Shown: piece after piece, positions 54,060 through 64,000 of the stretch | Layout: every line of letters starts with the position of its first letter | How positions within the stretch are numbered: position 1 is the stretch's first letter | Source of the DNA: Bryoerythrophyllum caledonicum | Taxonomy: Eukaryota; Streptophyta; Bryopsida; Pottiales; Pottiaceae | Assembly (NCBI GenBank): GCA_963971425.1 | Contig: OZ020521.1 | Coordinates: 2,234,501-2,298,500 of the forward strand | Direction: 5' to 3' | DNA length: 64,000 nt | Position numbers and translations under genes: made by a program | Notes under the pieces: model-generated | Told to the model about the DNA's origin: nothing | Seen by the model: only the letters and a program-made list of their open reading frames with translations | Database searches by the model: none

Positions 54060-55150
54060 CGGCACAGACTTCACGAGACCTGCCTATCCCCTCACAGTCT
54101 CTCGAGGTTGTCCCTGCACGCACCAACCTCACAAAAACCCTCCCTGACGGACGCACGTCCGTTCTAACCGTCTACGTTCAAAACTCCAACGGCAAGAGGT
54201 TCGGAAAACCGTAAGAGTGAGAGAGGAAGCGAGAGCGAGAGAAAGATAGAGAACCTAGACACGGGAAGACGAAGTGAGAAGAAAGAGTATCCCACCAAAC
54301 CCCAGCCTTAAGTAGTCTGGCCGTTAGTACGGCATCATGATGGCGGTTGATGGGGACAGTTCCGGCTGACAGTTCCGGATAACTGACTGCCTCGGAATTC
54401 CGGTAACTACTCTGGTCCCGCTTTTAACATCTTTAGGCTTAATTAGGGTTGGCAGTCAGGTTTATCCGACTTTATTCCTACCTGAAGACTATTGGTTGTA
54501 TCCTGGCACAATCTATCATAATTAATTACCTAATTTTTTTGTTTTGGCCGGAACTTAAGGTTAACTTCCGGTACCATGTGGGAACGGAATCCCACATGGG
54601 CCCACTCATGTAAGTTGCATGTGTAGAGTTTTGGTGCAAATTGGTTAGAAAGAGATCTTGAGAGTCTTTGAGTGTTGGAGGTGCGCAAGATCTAATTTGA
54701 AGCATGAAAAGTGTACAAGTATTTATTCAAGGCCGTTGGAAGCATTGGAGGTGATTGAAGACGATCCAAGGACTTTCTAAGAGCATTAGAGGTGCACATT
54801 CAAGGGTGTCAACTTTGTAAGTGTTTACATTTGCATTTTTGCACTTTTGCACTTCGCCCATATACTGTACATAGTACACAATCCATATAGGTAGCCCTGA
54901 AACTTGAGAGTTCTAGGTGTGTGTGCACTTCGCTCATACACATAATACATAACTTGTATGGATAGCCCTAAAATTTGAGTGTTCTAGGTGTGTGCACTTC
55001 GCCCATACACATAATACATAATATAAGTAGCTCTGAAATTTAAGTGTTGTAGGTGCATAAGTGCACATTGGAGCCTAAAAATGGCTCATTTGAGTGATCG
55101 AGGTGCACTAGTGCACATTGGAAGTTAGAAGTTAGTGGTGGAGTGCAAAT
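54060..55150. other. 5' flank of the nested gene and copia leader
   Basis: 54180-54300 is GA-rich (transcribed-leader-like for the minus-strand gene). 54530-54600 resembles the element ends near 38430 and 48170. From ~54600 the copia leader carries three ~75-base imperfect repeats (GTGCACTTCGC[CT]CATACACATAATACATAA, CTCTGAAATTTRAGTGTT). Confidence 0.45.
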
Positions 55151-58100
55151 ATGGCAACATATGATGGCGAGAGCGCTAGAGTCATTGACAAGTTTGAAGG
55201 TGAGAATTTCAATCTTTGGAAGTTCAGAATCGAGATAGTGTTGGCATCCATGGACCTTTGGGAGATTGTGAATAACTCCGAGGAGCCTCCATCCGAAGAC
55301 GATGATCCAAAGGTAAAGAAAGACTATGATCGGCGTGTGAAGAAGGCCATATCCGTCATTAGCCTCAACTTGGTAGACAACCAACTTGCCCACATCAAGA
55401 GTTCCAAATGACCAACGCGAGCATGAAAGACTGTACAACATCCGCAAAACGAGGAGCTTGTCCAACATCCTCTTCATTCGCCGCAAGTTCATCACAATTA
55501 AGATGCAAGATGGAGATGATTTATTAAATCATGTCAACAGAGTGAAGGCACTTGCGGATCAATTTACTTGCTTGGATGTCCCGGTGAAAGATGAAGATGA
55601 GGTCATGACCTTGGTTGAGAATTTGCGGCCTTCATATGAACACTTGATCACTTTCTTGGAGACCTTGGCAATCAAAGAGCTCACTATGGAGTTTGTGACG
55701 GCCCGATTGATGCATAAAGTATCCAAGCGCAAGGTCAAGGAGTCCAATGGCGACGATGCGGCCTTGGTGTCAAAACAAAACAAGTAGAGATGCTCTTCTT
55801 CAACACGTGGCGAGCCCAAGGTATGTTACAATTGTGGCAAACCGGGCCACATTGCACGAAATTGCTTTAAGCCAAAGAAGTAGGAGCGGGACAACGCGAA
55901 GCAAGCAAAGGAGAAAGAGAACGCCAATAATGCAAAGGAGGATGATATCTTCACATTTGCAACTCAAGATGGATCACATTCCAAGTCTATGTGTAAGTGG
56001 ATCATGGATTCGGGCGCCACAAAACACATGACACCTCATAAGGCGGCATTTGATACGTATGAGGTAATTATTCCACGTAATGTGCATTTGGGTGATGATA
56101 GTGTTGTGGAGGCGGTTGGCGTTGGATCTATTGTTGTCAAAGTACTTGTGAGGGGTTGCTGTAAAAGCTTTAGAATCAAGGATGTTCTCCATGTGCTTAA
56201 GTTGCAAGCGAACTTGCTCTCGGTGAACAAACTTGTGGCAAGTGGAATGAAGGTGCAATTCAACATGGATGGATGTGTGTTGAGGGCACCAAACAAAGAT
56301 GTTTCTGTGGTAGCACCTCATGAAGGATATTTGTATTAAACGACTTTCATAAAAGTGTTTAAGGCGGATGCGGCCAACATGGCACAATCATCAACAAAGA
56401 GCGGTACATTGGAGCTTTGGCATCGTCGTCTCGGTCAATTGAACGTGAGAAATGTGCATTTACTTAAAAGCATGCTAAGTGGCATGACTCTTGGCGAAAA
56501 TGAATTATCAATGTCATTTTGTGAAAGGTGCGTGTAAAGAAAACAACATAGGGCATCATTTTCGAAGGATGGAGCGACGCGTGCAACAAAGCGTTTGAAG
56601 ATTGTGCATTCGGATGTGTGCAGCTCCATGAGGACCACTTCCATAGTTGGTGCAAGGTATTTTGTGACCTTCAGTCATGACTTTTCGAGGAGCCTGGTGT
56701 GGGTGTACATCTTGAAGACAAAAGGGGAATGCCTTGAGAATTTCAAGGAGTTCAAGGCCCTTGCGGAGAAGCAATCGGAGCACAAGATCAAGGTGTTTTG
56801 GTCCGACAATGGTAAAGAGTTCATCTCCAAAGGCTTTTAAAGTTTTTTGAAGAAGCATGGCATTGAGAGGCACATGTCAACACCTTACATGCCAGAGAAA
56901 AATGGAGTCGCGGAACATGTTAATCGTACCATAGTGAAAATGGCGATGAGCATGATCTATGCACAACGCCTAAAGCTTAAATTTTGGGCGGAAGAGGTGG
57001 CCAATGCGGTCTACATTTGGAATCGATGTCCGACGAAGGCTCTTGTCACCATTACACCTCATAAAGCTTGGAGTGGCCGCAAGCCATGCATTGCGCATAT
57101 GCGTGTGTTTGAATGCATTGCATATGCAATGGTGCCGGATACAAAGAGGGGTAAGTTTGATGCAAAAGGTACAAAGTGTTTGTTTCTTAGCTATTGTGAG
57201 GGCACTAAGGCATATGGAATCATATCCATTGAGACGAAGAAGATGATAAAGAGTCGTGATGTAGTATTTGTTGAAGATAATACGAGTATTGGTGATGTTT
57301 GGAGATGAGTCCAAGTGGAAGAAGGGAGACCCCTACCTTGGTGAGCAAATCTTCCAAACCACTACCCTAGAAGGATTGCTATGGCGATACCAAGAAAGAA
57401 GAGAGATTGGATGCCAAAGAAGAAGGTGTAGCATCTCCATCAACACCTTTATCAAGCGATGAGGACTTTGAGAACTTTCAAGAGCCGCAATATCCAAGAA
57501 GAGAGCGTTGTTCGCCCGATGAATGGTGGAAGAACCACATTTTGCCTCAACATGAGATAGAACATGCCAATGTAGCGTCATTGAAGGATCCTTTAAACAT
57601 GTGTGAGGCTATGCAATCGGAGGATGCGAGCAAGTGGGAGTCGGCCATGCAAGAGGAGTACGACTTACTCATGGCAAATGGCACGTGGGAGTCGGCTCCT
57701 CTTTTAAAGGTCGCAAGAACGTTGGATGCAAGTATGTGTTCCCTACGAAGAAAGATGTTTGAGGTCAAGTGGTGCTCCATAAAGCAAGATTAGTTGTCAA
57801 GGGGTACTCTCAAGTTGTGGGAGTTGACTTTCTAGAGACGTTGGCTCCCGTTGCCAAGTTCACCACCATTTGGTGCATTCTGGCACTTGGAGCGACCTTG
57901 GACTTGGAGATTCACCAAATGGATGTAAAGACCGCATTCTTGAAGGGTGAGTTGGAAGAGAACATTTACATGGATCAACCGCAAGGTTTTGAACATGAAG
58001 ACTTTGATCATCTTGTGTGCAAGCTCAAGAAATTATTGTATGGACTCAAACAACCACCAAAAGCATGGTACCAACGCATTGATGCTTTCTTCACCAATGA

Positions 58101-59173
58101 AGGTTTTACAAGGAGCCAAGCGGACCATTTCTTGTACATCAAGCAAACGGGTGCGTACTTGTTGATAGTCCTCATCTATGTGGATGGCTTGATCATCTTG
58201 GCTAGCCTTTTGGCTATGTTAGCGTGGTTCAAAGGTAAGCTCAACACGGAGTTTGAGATGAGCAATTTTGGTGAGTTGAAGTATATTCTGGTGTGGAATT
58301 TGTGAGGGACCGCAAGGCCTGCACCATCACCATGAGCCAAAAGAAGTATGTTGAGGAGGTGCTCTAGTGCTTCAACATGGAACATTGCAAGTCCATGGGT
58401 ATCCCTCTTTATGTGAATGCCAAGTTGTTGAAGCTTTCGTAGGAAGAGCTTCAAGCCATTCAAGGTGAGATAGTAGGCGTTCCATACATGACTGGAGTTG
58501 GATCATTGATATATGCTATGATAGGCACACGACCTGACCTTGTTTTGCGGCGAGCATGGTGAGTCAATTCATATCGAGGGCTGATTCGACACATTATAGT
58601 GCCGTGAAGTGCATCATGCGGTACTAGCAAGGTATTATAGACCACAAATTGTGCCTTGGTGGTAAGGACATTGCTTTGACAGGATATTGCGATGCGAATT
58701 GGGCCGAAGTTGCAAACGAGCTTCGTTCGACAACGAAGTATATATTCTTTGTTGGAGTTGGTGCCATCTTGTGGAATTGCAAGATGCAACCAACCATTGC
58801 CTTGTCCACAATAGAGGCGGAGTACATGGCAACTAGCCAAAGTACAAAGAAGGTCATTTGACTTCGCAAGCTGTTGGCGGATGTGGGGTTTGTTCAAGAA
58901 GGAGCAACAACCATCTTGTGCGACAACCAAGGGTGAATAGCTCTTGCAAAGAACTCCACACACCACTCACCCACGAAGCACATTGATGTGCAACATCACT
59001 TCATTTGCGAGAAGTTGGAGAGCGGCGAGATAAGCTTAAAGTATTGTCCAACGGAAGACATGGTGGCGGATGTATTGACAAAAACACTTGCAAAAGAGCG
59101 GCATCAAAGGTTAGCAAAGGCAATGGGATTGCGAGAAGGTAACTACTCACAAAGTGGGAGTATTAGAGATTAG
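55151..59173 (+). pseudogene. Ty1/copia gag-pol, multiply broken
   Basis: Order of parts: gag from ATG 55151, frame break near 55405, gag continued to ~55787. The CCHC knuckle CYNCGKPGHIARNC is at 55824-55865, followed by a TAG. The protease WIMDSGATKHMT is near 56000. The integrase has H..H, then HSDVCSS, SDNGKEF (followed by TAA) and NGVAEHVNRT. Reverse transcriptase is from ~57770, with YVDG (58177-58188) in place of catalytic YVDD. RNase H runs from ~58670 with YCDANWAE and CDNQG, interrupted by TGA. Integrase-before-RT order and the motifs define copia. Stops, frameshifts and the missing catalytic Asp make it non-functional. Confidence 0.88.
59149..59160 (+). promoter_or_regulatory. Polypurine tract of the copia element
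   Basis: ACAAAGTGGGAG immediately precedes the 3' LTR start at 59161. Confidence 0.65.
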
Positions 59174-60472
59174 AGCTGCTCGTTGTTATTAAGATATCGT
59201 AAACTAGCAGTTGGCGCTTGCTTTGCAATGCACTAATTCAACCATTTTAATGTAATTTTTAAATCACAAAATATAAAAAATAAAGGTAACAACAATCTAC
59301 ATAAAATATAAATATGTCTTTGAAACCTATGCATGAATTTTAATAATGTAATATAATAGAATGGAAAAAAAATTAGGTTTTAGATTTTTTGCATTGTAAC
59401 ATGAATTTCAAAAATGTTTTGAACGTCAAATTTGTAATTAAGAGTTTCAAATTTATTTTGGATAAGCACAAATTGCAACACACAAATGCAAATTTCACAC
59501 ACTTACAAACTCAACTTGCAATTACAATCTCAATTTCACACACCCACAAACTCAATTTGCAATTACAATCTCAATTTTACACACCCACAAACTCAACTTG
59601 TAATTACAATCTCAAATTCACACACCCACAAACTCAATTTGCAATTACAATCTCAAAACTTGCAATCTCACTTCAAAACTTGTAATTTCAATCTCCACAA
59701 CTCGAATATGCAATTTTGCAACTCCAACTTTGTATGCCAACCTCCAAGATCACAACTCCAACTTCACAAGTTTTCACTCGAAGTTCACAACTCATAGTTT
59801 ACAATTCAATCTTTTAGTGCTTAACTCAAAAATATTTTGAACGTCAAATTTGTAATCAAGAGCACAAAATGCAACACACAAATGCAAACTTGACACATCA
59901 CTAAACTCAAGACCCTACATTTAAAAACCGCGCAGTAAACCACACAACAATCAACTACGTAGTCAACCATGCAGTCAACCACACAGGAACTACGCAGATT
60001 ATGATTTTAGTAGTATGATAGCAATTGGCGCTTGCTTTGCAACGCATTAGTTCAACCATTTTAATGTAGTTTTTATATTACAAACTATAAATAAAAAAAA
60101 GGTAACATGATTCACTACACGATTGACTGCGCAATTAACTGCATTGTTGACTGTGCAATTAGCTGCGCAGTTGACTGTAACGTTTCTCTAGTTCACTGCA
60201 TGGTTGATCGCTGCGTGGTTTACTGTGCAAATTATGATTTTAGTAGTATAATAGTTGAGGTAGATTTAGAAGGGAAAATAAAGTGGAGAAAATGGAGAGA
60301 GGTGAAACGAACTTAAATTAGTCCCATATGTGTTGGCAAAGGTTGTTACAAATTGATACTATAAGTGAAGGCCTTTGAAAGAGGCTATATTTCACTTCAA
60401 GCATTGTTCGTAATACCTTGTGGGTTTCATTTGCTTGTGCAATCATTTCTCTACTTTTTTTGAACCTCAACA
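59161..60472 (+). repeat. 3' LTR of the copia element, split by a Helitron
   Basis: 59161-59203 and 60252-60472 together match the 265-base 5' LTR. The first base pair TG is mutated to TA. Joining the two sides of the insertion gives GTAAA|TAGTTGAGG, exactly as in the 5' LTR (CATAAATAGTTGAGG) apart from one flanking change. Confidence 0.88.
59204..60251 (-). mobile_element. Non-autonomous Helitron, copy B, inside the copia 3' LTR
   Basis: On the minus strand it ends GCGCCAACTGCTAG, then T in the LTR. The 5' end is TTATACTACTAAAATC (one change from TC) after A. The uninterrupted copia 5' LTR serves as the empty site and shows clean A|T insertion without duplication. It contains four 41-bp tandem units (59506, 59547, 59588, 59629), twice as many as the other copies. 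An internal pair of Helitron ends near 60018 marks a ~233-bp mini-Helitron abutting a larger one. Confidence 0.88.
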
Positions 60473-60477
60473 AGATT

Positions 60478-61108
60478 GGTAACAAAAAACATTAGGCACA
60501 AAAAACATTCTACATATTGTATCATTTAGTGATGCATTAGAATATGGCTAATCTAATACAAACCATTTTAATGAATAATACGTATACATTTGTGAAGGGT
60601 CTATTTTACTCCTATTTGGTCAAAAAAATATTGAATCTAATATTCTTTATATTTCAAAAACATTAATATTTATCTCACATTTGACTTGGTACGACATGAA
60701 TATGACACTCATCTATGAAAGAAATAGAATGTTTCCATTCACCAGTATTTGAATGTTGAGCAATCAATGACACAAAGATAAAAGCAACTATTTGTTTGTA
60801 TGATGGATTCTTACAAAAACATTTCAAAAACTCATACAAGTCAACCTTCATAGAGTCGATTGACAAGAAGACCCTCCAAAGTTGACTCACCCCTTATGTG
60901 ACAACTTCTATGATATAAGGTACTTCTTGGGTACCACGTAAATATCAACCCAATACTACTAGAATATAAGGGTATTTTGTCGGTATCGAGCGATTATCGA
61001 GGGGTTAATGTAAGAGTACCACTGCATATCACTATCACTTAGTAGATATCATACACGTTCAACAATCACCTAGGTATCAGTCAGCTAGGTGTACCATAGG
61101 TGTATCTT
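60478..61108. other. Gene-free DNA downstream of the transporter gene
   Basis: AT-rich; no supported gene. The stretch 61060-61130 repeats CACCTAGGTATCA/TCAGCTAGGTGTACC several times just beyond the transporter stop codon and may include its 3' untranslated region. Confidence 0.45.
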
Positions 61109-63993
61109 TCACCTAGGTATCATAGAGGTGTCAGCCACGAAGTGGTCTGTCTTGGCAAGGTAGCAGTCGCTGCAACCGCGGCTGTCGGTTCTGCTGCCAG
61201 ATCTGTCACAAGACATGGCGATGGCGGAGTCCATGTTGTCCGGCAAGCTGCGATGGCGGCCCATGAGCATCGCGCCCACTAGTACCAGTTTCGACCCGGC
61301 TCTCCACTTCCCGGAGAAGCTGAATGCCACTTCTGTGCACGCTGCCGCCGCAGCCTGCGCATGGGGCCCCTCATAGGCGCTCGCCCGCACCCACTGCATA
61401 CACCTGTAGCCCAGCGAGAGACCCACATTGCCGTATGCGCTGCACACACGCTCAATCATGCAGAATTGGAGCTCTTGATTCTACTTTGTCTTGATCCCGA
61501 CTTTTGATTTCATGTTCTGTCGTTAGGGTGTCACGTCCTGACACCAAGGTTTGTTTGTCACAGCGGAAGCTCTACATTCCGGTACGCGTATCCTTTGTTG
61601 ACACACTTTGGTAGGATTGAAGATGTTATTTACGTCGTCAGCTGTGACGCTAGACTAATATGTATTTTGGGAATCCTAATTTTTTATTCTATTGGCTATA
61701 CAATCCTGACGTTAGAGGTATAAACGGTGATTTCGATTTTGACTTGTTAGCTTAACTCAAACTGTGATGTTTAATGCATGATATAGTACAAGCCTCAGGA
61801 GACCGATTCTCTAGGTTATCTACACTCTAGAATTCACATTCCCTAGGAAGTGAATGCCATTCAAAGTTGGATGTGTGAAACCTAACTTTGATCAACTATA
61901 TTGGAGGGTGAGATGTTTATTCGAGGACGATAGACTGAGAATTTCATGTTAGGGAGTTTTAGAACAAACCTGATGACTTCGAAGACAATGCTGAATATGG
62001 TGTAGTTGAGGGGGTCGGAGTTGATGCTGCCAATTTCCACTGTGCAGATGAGGAAGATGTGGACGAAGATACTCGCGGAGTCTATAATGAAGAGCTTTGT
62101 GAATTGCAATGACATTTTCGTCTTTGTCGGTTCATTTTTTTCTGAGACGCACGTATTGGAGCACGGGTGGAGGTTGACGTCAGGTCGAGTAAGGCGACTT
62201 TGTTGTCGTGATAGAAATACAGGGTATGCTGCTATGTTCCTGTCGTTGGCCAAGCACAATCTCGTCAGCTGTCTCCAAGTCAAGCAAGAGGAAGTCCTGG
62301 ATATACTGGAGAAGGTTTCGAAACAAGCCATATCAAAGGTAGTAATCCATATTGCCCCTTGTGTATCATGACAGATCATGGGTCAACATTCCGTGCCATT
62401 TCTTTCATCACAGACATGGTGTTACTAGTCGTCTCTGCACGAAAACAAAAATGCAAAATATCCCAGAGCGTCCACAGTTTGATCCAGAAAATAACATACC
62501 TCTCTGCTTAAGCAGTAATGTGAATAACATTAGATTGCGTTTTAATGGTATTCTGCACAATTTCTTGTAATCCCATTCATCAGGACTCACGATGCATTGC
62601 ATCAGGTACAGTGGAATACTCTAACTCACATCATTGCGGTGTACAGGACCAGCATGGGCGGTGACAAGGTGCTCATCTGGAAGATGTTCATGCCCGCGTT
62701 ACGCGTGTTGATCGACTGGAAGAGTCCGTCCATCAACTTAATTCCTGCACTTGAGTCTGAGAGGTCTTCTGTCAATGACCGGGATTTCCACTCCAATGCG
62801 CAGAAGGCAATCAGGCCCACCACATTGAGCGCCACCATTGTCGCCACGAGCCAGATGGTTTCCGCTCGAGGGAACAGATGGGTGTAACACCGACGTGGAA
62901 ATTGGAGCAGATACTCGTAGACCTTAATTCTTTGAGGATCGCCAGACTCTCGCCTCAAGATAGAAAGGCCCCAGATGACGAAGCTCAGAATGGGAGGAAA
63001 CATGCAGTTTCCAGCGAGAATGAGAGCAGCAAGCGGAACGAGCACGGTCGGTGAAGCTGCAAACGGTACCATGTTTTCGTCCAGGGGTGATAGTCCTGTG
63101 TTAGAAAACGCGGATACGGACAAGAACATGGCCGTAAAAATTGGATTGATTTCTTCAGCCTGGTACAGCCCCCTGATCACCGTGGCCGATCTTTTGGTGC
63201 TGAAGTGGGTGTAGGAGGAGACGGCGACGAATCCAATCGACAAGAAAACGATCATGTAGATTGGAACCAGCCATGACAAGGTGATGAGCGCCTGACGCTC
63301 TAGCAACCCGACATCATGATCAGCTTGTGGTGGCTGACACGATCTTTCACAACAATCTGCGACCTTACCCAGGCTTAGAAAATCTAGGCGTTCCCCGAAA
63401 TCGTCACTGTCGCCATGGCCCTGCCTAACCCCTGTTTTCTCGACCTCTAAAATATGTTCCATTCTGATAATATCCATCGCATCCCCATTTACTGACGACA
63501 CCTTCTTTTTAACGACGGGAACATCGGTTGCCATGTGTGATAGGGATCTGCGATGGCAGTGGAACTGGAATCTGCGTGCATACACAGGGAGCAGAGAGAC
63601 AAAAACGGTGTGTCCAAGCAGCATGAGCACCATCAAGACAAACATGCCAAGCGGGGTGAAGTCTCTGAGCAGCACGCTCGACAGCCCAGTGTTGGTGAGA
63701 GCCGACACTGCATTGAATATGCAGTCCACGAAGCTTATGGTGTCCTTGCATCGGCACCACCACAGGAAGATCGTCCCGGTTACCGTCAAAGCTCCATAGT
63801 ACGCGACATGCAACATCCAACAAGAGGTCAGTGAATGGCCACACACTATCTTCTTCAGCTTCCGCCTCGTGAGACCCAGCCTGTGCAGCTGGCTTGAAGC
63901 GGACCAGCCTGAGGTGATATGTTCCAACCGCTGAGGAGAGTAGCCGACATGCTTCGTCACAGCATCTGAATCTTCGGTGGATTCAGTGTCCAT
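61109..63993 (-). CDS. HKT: HKT/Trk-type sodium/potassium transporter, three exons (654 aa)
   Basis: Predicted exons are 62630-63993, 61970-62239 and 61109-61439, with GT-AG introns (donors GTGAGT and GTTTGT). They join in frame to 655 codons including the stop; HKT proteins are usually ~500-600. Four pore loops are seen: SALTNTGLSS, SAFSNTGLSPLDENMV, INTRNAGMNIFQM and ISAYGNVGLSLGY. Each has Gly at the filter position; class I HKTs have Ser in the first. Membrane helices precede and follow each loop (for example VLMVLMLLGHTVFVSLLPVY, MIVFLSIGFVAVSS). A ~90-residue hydrophilic linker separates the first and second units. Exon 2 starts with NIAAYPVFLS, resembling the MYISVYP block of fungal Trk proteins. 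The C-terminus has the family's GRHRSLPDNMD. It should sit in the plasma membrane and carry K+ and/or Na+. Only 7 bases lie upstream of this ATG in the window, so an earlier start is possible. Confidence 0.88.
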
Positions 63994-64000
63994 GTGAACC

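Larger units (their letters stand above)
51639..60477 (+). mobile_element. Ty1/copia retrotransposon with 5-bp target duplication
   Basis: The element runs from 51644 (TGTTAGAG) to 60472 (CTCAACA) and is flanked by AGATT on both sides (51639-51643 and 60473-60477). The 5' LTR is ~51644-51908. The 3' LTR is 59161-60472 but is enlarged by a Helitron; without it, both LTRs are ~265-268 bases. The coding region is decayed. Near its 5' end, between the LTR and gag, lies an antisense gag-like gene (52089-54059), probably a nested insertion. Confidence 0.88.

Noticed and set aside
52208..54147. Several plus-strand ORFs of 64-178 codons
   Set aside because: All lie antisense to the intact 656-codon gene and have no family features.
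60675..60890. 71-codon minus-strand ORF
   Set aside because: No recognisable domain, no paralogue in the window, and the context is AT-rich intergenic DNA; probably chance or a very small transposon remnant.

Overview
The window looks like a transposon-dense nuclear segment of a streptophyte, most likely a non-seed one (charophyte, bryophyte, lycophyte or fern). The evidence is degenerate CCCTAAA-type telomere repeats, plant LTR retrotransposons and Helitrons, a spliced HKT/Trk ion transporter whose sequence between pores 3 and 4 resembles fungal-type Trk, and a chromodomain-less Ty3 element of the Athila/Tat/Phygy type. The species cannot be fixed from the sequence. No RNA gene was found.

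Left part (1-13.3 kb). The minus strand carries the N-terminal part of a gag-like transposon protein (1-1455), then a Ty3/gypsy element with one long gag-pol frame (3288-9626, with its last ~80 codons beyond one stop). Between the primer-binding site and gag lie four extra small ORFs, three of which look paralogous. A TGT...ACA long terminal repeat follows (11312-13302).

Middle part (13.3-27.6 kb). This is the most unusual section. A family of near-perfect palindromes (half-site TTTAGCTCGA, one central base, TCGAGCTAAA) occurs essentially only here. It forms one array of seven with ~52.3-bp spacing (15.8-16.14 kb) and one of ten with 47-bp spacing (23.03-23.47 kb). The arrays lie upstream of two outward-facing genes: a protein with a ParB/sulfiredoxin-like GQH motif (13376-14839, minus) and a 943-residue DUF7869-like protein (23767-26598, plus). 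Several palindromes differ by changes that keep both arms complementary. Two ~160-nt fold-back repeats lie between the ParB-like gene and the first array. A MITE and a Helitron interrupt the segment.

Right part (27.6-61 kb). This is nested mobile DNA: a relic LTR holding a piggyBac-like MITE, GC-rich CGGACGGCCG islands, a decayed copy of the gag-like family whose internal stops are all TAG, minisatellites, a broken protein-kinase-like gene behind a GC-rich TATA promoter, a LINE remnant, three Helitron copies, and a Ty1/copia element (51644-60472) with an exact 5-bp target duplication. The copia element holds an intact antisense gag-like ORF near its 5' end and a Helitron inside its 3' LTR.

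Right edge (61.1-64 kb). A three-exon HKT/Trk-type cation transporter on the minus strand is the only clear conventional host gene.
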